Shown here: piece after piece, positions 58,886-64,000 of the stretch | How positions within the stretch are numbered: position 1 is the first letter of the stretch | How the letters are laid out: every line of letters starts with the position of its first letter | Assembly: GCA_963971225.1 (NCBI GenBank) | Contig: OZ020269.1 | Coordinates: 9,678,201 to 9,742,200, forward strand | Direction of reading: 5' to 3' | Origin: Melieria omissa | Lineage: Eukaryota; Arthropoda; Insecta; Diptera; Ulidiidae | Length of the DNA stretch: 64,000 nucleotides | The notes under the pieces: model-generated | What the model saw: only the letters and a program-made list of their open reading frames with translations | What the model was told of the DNA's origin: nothing | Databases searched by the model: none | Translations under genes and position numbers: made by a program

Positions 58886-59423
58886 GTAAGCGATGGGCGG
58901 CTGTCGGAGCGACAGAGAAAGTGGCGGCGCTGATCCAAAGTTGACGCGCAGTGTACGTTGTAGCTGGTTGGGCCTCTAGACCATCAAACTCTGCGAAGAA
59001 TCATCAGAAAAGTCAGGCATGCAGCATGTCAGGGCGATGTGTGGTGGGTGTGCGAGTGGTTGGCGCACGTTCAGGGGCGCTTTTTCCGAGTGCGCCGAAA
59101 GGTATGCTAACATTGGCCTTGCCTTTCGTCGGGCGCAGGTAAGATTTGGTGAATTCGACACAGCACAGCCACGAAAAGTGCGCTCGAGGTGTACACGACC
59201 AGTGTTCAATTACTGTCTCACTTTTTTCTCGACTCATTTCTATTTTGATTATTGCCAATTTACACGTGTTACAGCCAATAGAGATTGCATTTGTATTTGC
59301 ATTTTTACGCTCGCTTATAGCGATGAGGTTTCTCTAGCTCCCTCTCTCTCTCTCGCTCTGTACGCTCCGTTGGCTTATTGTCAAATAACTAATGTCTTCA
59401 TTGTTGTTGTGGTATGTTTGCAG

Positions 59424-59521
59424 GTACATCTGGTGCATCGGGTACAACAACATCGTCGGGTGCCAAGCCGGAAAAGCGAAAATCATCAATTGTGCTAACA
59501 CCGGAAGATGAATCAATGGAG
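59424..59521 (+). CDS. Pde8: Third shared coding exon of the PDE8-like gene
   Basis: Acceptor tatgtttgcag precedes the exon and a GTTAGT donor follows at 59522. Entered in phase 1 it reads TSGASGTTTSSGAK, then PEKRKSSIVLTPEDESME, and leaves in phase 0. The basic KRKSSI segment looks like a kinase phosphorylation site and is followed by an acidic stretch. Three different upstream exons (21603, 51097, 58885) all end in phase 1 and could splice here. The catalytic and PAS parts of a PDE8 would follow beyond the window. Confidence 0.6.
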
Positions 59522-62214
59522 GTTAGTATACGTTCGCCCCCGCGCGCCCTTTTCATAGACAAATATGTGTCACACACACTTTTCAAACACATCCAAATCA
59601 ACCATATCAGTGCTTCAATGTGCTTGTACATATGTATGTATGCAGACATTTCATGACTGCAACATACTCTTCATTCGATTCGTGCGTAAGCCGTGTGACA
59701 AATTTTCGCCGTTGACAATGACAGTCGGATTATTATTGATGGGTGCTGCTGCTGCTACTGCTGTTGCCGATGGCAATTGTAGCTCGTACTTGCAGCATTT
59801 GATTGAGTAGGTGATTCATCAGCGTACGCGTGTTTTACACACCCCTACATACTTAAATACATTAGTACATACATACAATAGTTGGATGTAGTGGCGTATC
59901 GTACTTCGCGTCTGAGCTCGCGTTGATGGCCATCGGCTTTGATTTGATTTCGCGTTTTAATGAAAATTTGCCAGCGCAGCCACTCCGAAAATGCACTGCC
60001 ACACACATGCAACAAGCTAACCCAATTCCATTGGCCATGTATGGTGAAAATGACGCATTGTCGGTGTGTTCATTTTCGCTGATTTCATTCTTGTGCACTT
60101 TGTTGTTTTTGTATTTTTGGTGGCATAAAATAGCAATGACTATTTTGGTAAATCGTGTTGTGCCACAGAATCGATAAAACAACTGTCAAAGTTGTTAAAT
60201 ATTTAGACTCATTGTGCGGGAATAGTCTTTGTTGTGAATGCCGCCAAATTGTTGTTGTTGTTGCTAATATGTATGTTATCTTAACATAACATAGAACAAT
60301 GTACAACATAACGAACATTCAATTTGGCTGAACACATTTTCAACATTCACTCAAACATGTGAACCGGTGTAAAGTTAATTCGGGGCAAATATTTAATGTC
60401 TTTAGTTTTAGTAATTAATCGAATATTTACAAAAACAAAAAGAACAAATTTTTTGTTCATGGACGCAGTTTGTCGGTCCGAAAAGTTTGCCAGAATAAAT
60501 TTTTGTTTTTGGAGCCGCCACCCCCAGAGGCATGAGGTATATTACTTGTTATCCTCTTCAAATGAATCGATTTATCCCCTAAACCTAACTGCCTAACCGC
60601 CATTGATGTTTAGCACAAATTCAATTCAATTCGATTCAAAGGAATCGATCAGCGCCTCAAAATATGCAAAGCTTTTTTTTTTGTTTCAAGCAATTCAAAA
60701 TTTTGTAGTTTTTTGCTTGTATTCCAGACTATAAATGGAACATATAAAAAAAACATATTTTGAGGCCCTTAGTTTTTTAAGGGAAAAGTATGAAAAGTGA
60801 TGAAGATGACTATGGTACATTTTTGCTATTATTTCGATGAGAATGGGGATCACACCAAACAATTTGGCTGTGTTGTATTACTTGATGTTTCCGCTTTTAT
60901 TTAACACCTAACTCGTTAATTAATTTACGAAAAATGTGCATGTTTTTCAACATTAAAGAAAACGCCATGAAATTGCATATTTTGCGACTTTGAGGTCCAA
61001 TTACCGCGGAAATTCGAAACTTATAAACATAAATTACATTCGAAAAGAAGTCGTGGGGTGTTGTAAATGTCATGAAGTGAAAATCATGTCAACCAGTTTA
61101 TTGGTTTAGAATTTACAATCCCAAACGTGAAAAAAGTCAGGGAAAATCCGAAAAAGTGACAAGCCCATTTTTTGCGAAAACGGCAACTAAGTTTTAACAA
61201 CGGTTTGTGGATTCGAAATCAGCGGTCCCTAATTACCCTAGAACTGATGTCAAACCCAGAAAAGCCGACCAAAAGTCGAAATTTGTTGCCCTGTGTAATT
61301 TTAGCTAAATGTAAAAATTTATTGATTCCCTAAACCTCAGCTAACCGCCATTGATGTTTAACACAAATAATACTCACAATCCAAATGGTCGACACTCTCT
61401 AAAAACCACACCTTACCATCTTCTCGGCACTTCATCGACTTAAATAAATGTGCTAAAAAACCGTGAGAATCTATACGAATGAAATTCGTTGTCAGTGTTG
61501 CAAAGTGTTTCCTCGAATTGCGACATGGGCACAACCAGCCTCGGACCAGCCCCCTCAGACCACAGCAATTAATTCACTTAATAAACAACGAAATTAACTT
61601 ACTAAAAATAAAATTAGACGTGTACAAAACGTTTTCACACCTTTATGACAAAATGCATTTTTTTTTTTAAAGCGAACCGAAAATTTTCCAAAAGCGCTAC
61701 AAACAAATATTTACACAAAAAATAGCCGAAACCAAAGCCAACCATCAAATACGAGTCGAGCAGAAATCAGCTTGATTTCAGTAGGAATTGCCACCAGCGG
61801 TGCCCGGCGACAAATGAAAATGGAAAATATGAGCAGTCATCGTGCGATAATAAATCCCCAGCGTCGTCTGTCGGTGGTGTTGCGCTGTGCTGTGCTGGGC
61901 TGCGCATACAGATGTGTTGGCTGACCGCTGAGATCGCCCTACGCCTACCGATGAGCGAAGCACTCGGCCGACCGTTATTGGCAGAAGTTATTAGCAATTA
62001 ATTTGTTGGCGCCTTTTTGCTGCTGCCATTGTAGTCTGTCGGCTGCGGGCTTTCATTCGCGCGCCATTGCCACAGTCTCCGCGTTGACGCTGTCCCAAGC
62101 CGGCCAGCGCGCGCTCTTGCTTTCAAGTTTGTCTCGAAACTGTGCGGTTGGTCGGTGCGGTTTTATTGGCAACCAGATTTTTCCACGAATTTGGCCTAAA
62201 TCGTTCAAGGCGCA
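59522..62214. other. Intronic stretch after the shared exon
   Basis: No further exon was identified. A direct repeat of about 40 bp (CCCTAAACCT...AACCGCCATTGATGTTTA) occurs at 60578-60617 and 61329-61368. From about 61980 the sequence is GC-richer and may hold the promoter of the exon at 62215. Confidence 0.4.
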
Positions 62215-62262
62215 ATGTTGAAGAAACTATTCTCGAAACGTAAACAAGTGCTAATCGATGAT
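62215..62262 (+). CDS. Candidate short first exon, MLKKLFSKRKQVLIDD
   Basis: The ATG at 62215 starts sixteen codons that end in phase 0 at a perfect GTAAGT donor (62263). The exon at 59521 also ends in phase 0, so this exon could replace all upstream N-termini and splice to the next, unseen exon. The peptide is strongly basic (KK, KRK) then acidic. The preceding 230 bp are GC-rich, as expected for a 5' UTR. It may instead belong to a different gene starting here. Confidence 0.45.
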
Positions 62263-64000
62263 GTAAGTTTTGGGTACAAAATCATTGAACAAAAATTAAA
62301 TTTTTTGTAAAAGTTTTGTAAACGACAGCCCTTGCTGTGCACTTCCGATCGGTGATTTGTTTGTTGTGAAATGGACTAATGTTGTGTATAAATGTGACGA
62401 TCAAGTGCAAGTTATCAGTGTTGTATTTGGTAAAGTGATGCCAGACTAGAACTAAAACAGTTGAAATATTCAATTAAATATGAGCTTACAAAAATATTTA
62501 TGGTGTTCATGGAAAACTTTTAAAATGGTACTCCATTAATTTTTTTCATTCTACTGGTTTCTGACAGAACAGTTGCCATATATCGTAAATATAAATGGGA
62601 ATTTTTTCATGGTTAGTACAAGTAATGAGCATTTCGCATTGTGAATATCACCAATATTATGACACTATAGTAAATAAAAATTTATTGAGTTTCGTTGGAA
62701 GTAACAATGACAAACAATCTTTTCACACCGTCTTTTATCAATGAAATCATACAATTTGTCCACTCATTTTTATTGGCATTTCATTTGCTTGTAATCAAGT
62801 TTTAATCAATGCGTTGGTGTGGTTGCATTTGTCACCTGCCGCGTGCTACAACCCTCACCAAGAATAGAGTTGCCCGATGTAGAGTTGCAAGAATGAATAA
62901 CATTTGTTAAGGGAGAAATTTAAGGCGGAGGTATAAACACGAAGTAAATCAATATTTATTTAGGATTTTCCAAAGTACCTTCCGTTCGTGCATCCCAAGG
63001 ACCGCTCAAAAACATTAAACTAAAGAAACAACAAACAATTAACTGGCAACCATACAACAGGCAACAAATTACAAAACTTCCTTAATTTCAACATTAAAAG
63101 TGTGGAGGCCAAATTAAAAAAGTCAAACAAAGGATGTTTTAATAAAAAGAAGAACAAATTTAATGAGAAAACAAGACAGGTCCCACTTGCACGTGAGTGA
63201 GAGTGACAGCACCGTTGTAAGGAAGTGGGCTCGCAGATAATTACTTCCTCATTTCAAGTGCACAGCACGTCGGTGTATTCCTCACTTTGTGCCGTTTTTG
63301 TGTGCGTATTTTTATGTCATTGTCGTTTTTAATTGCATTTTGTCATTTTCGCATGTCAGCGCACACACATGTCTCCGACAATAACAACAACAACAACAAC
63401 AACAATTACAGCAACAATATGCTTAGTGTAATTTCCACACATATGGGCACACTGAATATTTTTATTACTGTTCTCGCGTATATTTATTATTGTTATTATT
63501 ATTTTTTTGCTCATATTTAATGCCCATCGATTAGATAAGCGGCACGGCATGCGTTCGAATAAGTCATTGAGTTTGGAAATAAAACAAAACCAAAAATTGT
63601 GTAATTCATATCGTCGTTTACGATTGCAAGAGTCGGTGCGACTCTCGTTACTACACATTTTGTGTGGATTTTTGTTTGTTGTTTTGTTTTTGCGGTGCGC
63701 TGTTGTAAATATTTACGGTGCACGAATTGCGTCGCAAATTGGAGTGTTGTAATTTTTGCCAGGCTGTGCCTTCTTTCCAGCCTTGCACACGCCCCTGTGC
63801 ACGTGTTGGTGCACTTTTATCGGCCTCCAGCTGTCACATTACGTTGTCACATTAGTGATTGCAACCGACCAACTCAAGCGGCGCAATCGGTCCGAATGCG
63901 ACTATTTATAATCAGCTTTTTATGATGGCCCAAGCGCTGCTCTTAACCTGTCTCAAAAATTTGTGTGATATTTATTGCACGATAGCGAACTGAAAATGCT
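62263..64000. other. Right-hand intronic stretch
   Basis: No exon, RNA or repeat family stands out, apart from an AAC microsatellite at 63383-63411 and scattered AAC/GTT units. The frames listed by length alone have no splice context. Confidence 0.4.

Noticed and set aside
63356..63658. - strand frame near the right edge
   Set aside because: It includes a translated AAC/GTT microsatellite, and nothing else supports it.

Overview
The window looks like nuclear DNA of a higher dipteran, most likely a tephritid fruit fly. The signs are AT-rich sequence with frequent CA/TG, AAC and GTT microsatellites, short coding exons with GT..AG introns, and a dense load of DNA-transposon, LINE and SINE insertions. 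The species cannot be fixed from the sequence alone.

The main gene runs on the + strand and continues past the right edge. Its recognisable exons are at 13196-13546 (start codon, N-terminus MGCSPS), 21519-21603 and 59424-59521. All three join in a consistent reading frame. I read them as the 5' part of a PDE8-type cAMP phosphodiesterase gene (moderate confidence; the catalytic exons would lie outside the window). Three further short open exons with strong donors and matching phases (51055-51097, 58558-58885, 62215-62262) look like alternative first exons of the same transcription unit. The gene would then have several promoters spread over about 49 kb.

The 38-kb intron between 21603 and 59424 holds two tandem C-type lectin genes on the - strand (24307-25015 and 28235-28902). 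They have the same three-exon structure and galactose-type QPD sites, and are nested antisense to the host gene. Upstream, inside the 13.5-21.5 kb intron, is a seven-exon - strand gene (16243-18155) that ends in a DUF4806 domain. Its N-terminal exon resembles the start of a transposon protein and carries a frameshift.

The rest is mostly mobile DNA. There is a full-length LOA-like LINE (29131-34670) with intact ORFs and a perfect 15-bp target duplication, and a 5'-truncated RTE-like LINE (39791-40834). There are two tRNA-derived SINEs (44342-44740 and 56763-57091) and a SINE tail (52261-52334). Three piggyBac-type elements have TTAA duplications and two hAT elements have 8-bp duplications. A P-element-like MITE (31-bp TIRs, 8-bp duplication) is nested in a TA-flanked element. 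Several foldback elements include a 2-kb palindrome broken by a SINE. A 750-bp GGACTAA heptamer array sits at 9.6-10.3 kb. The 3' tail of the SINE at 44 kb matches that of the LINE at 29 kb, including a hairpin and a CCTAACC tail, which suggests the LINE machinery mobilises the SINE.
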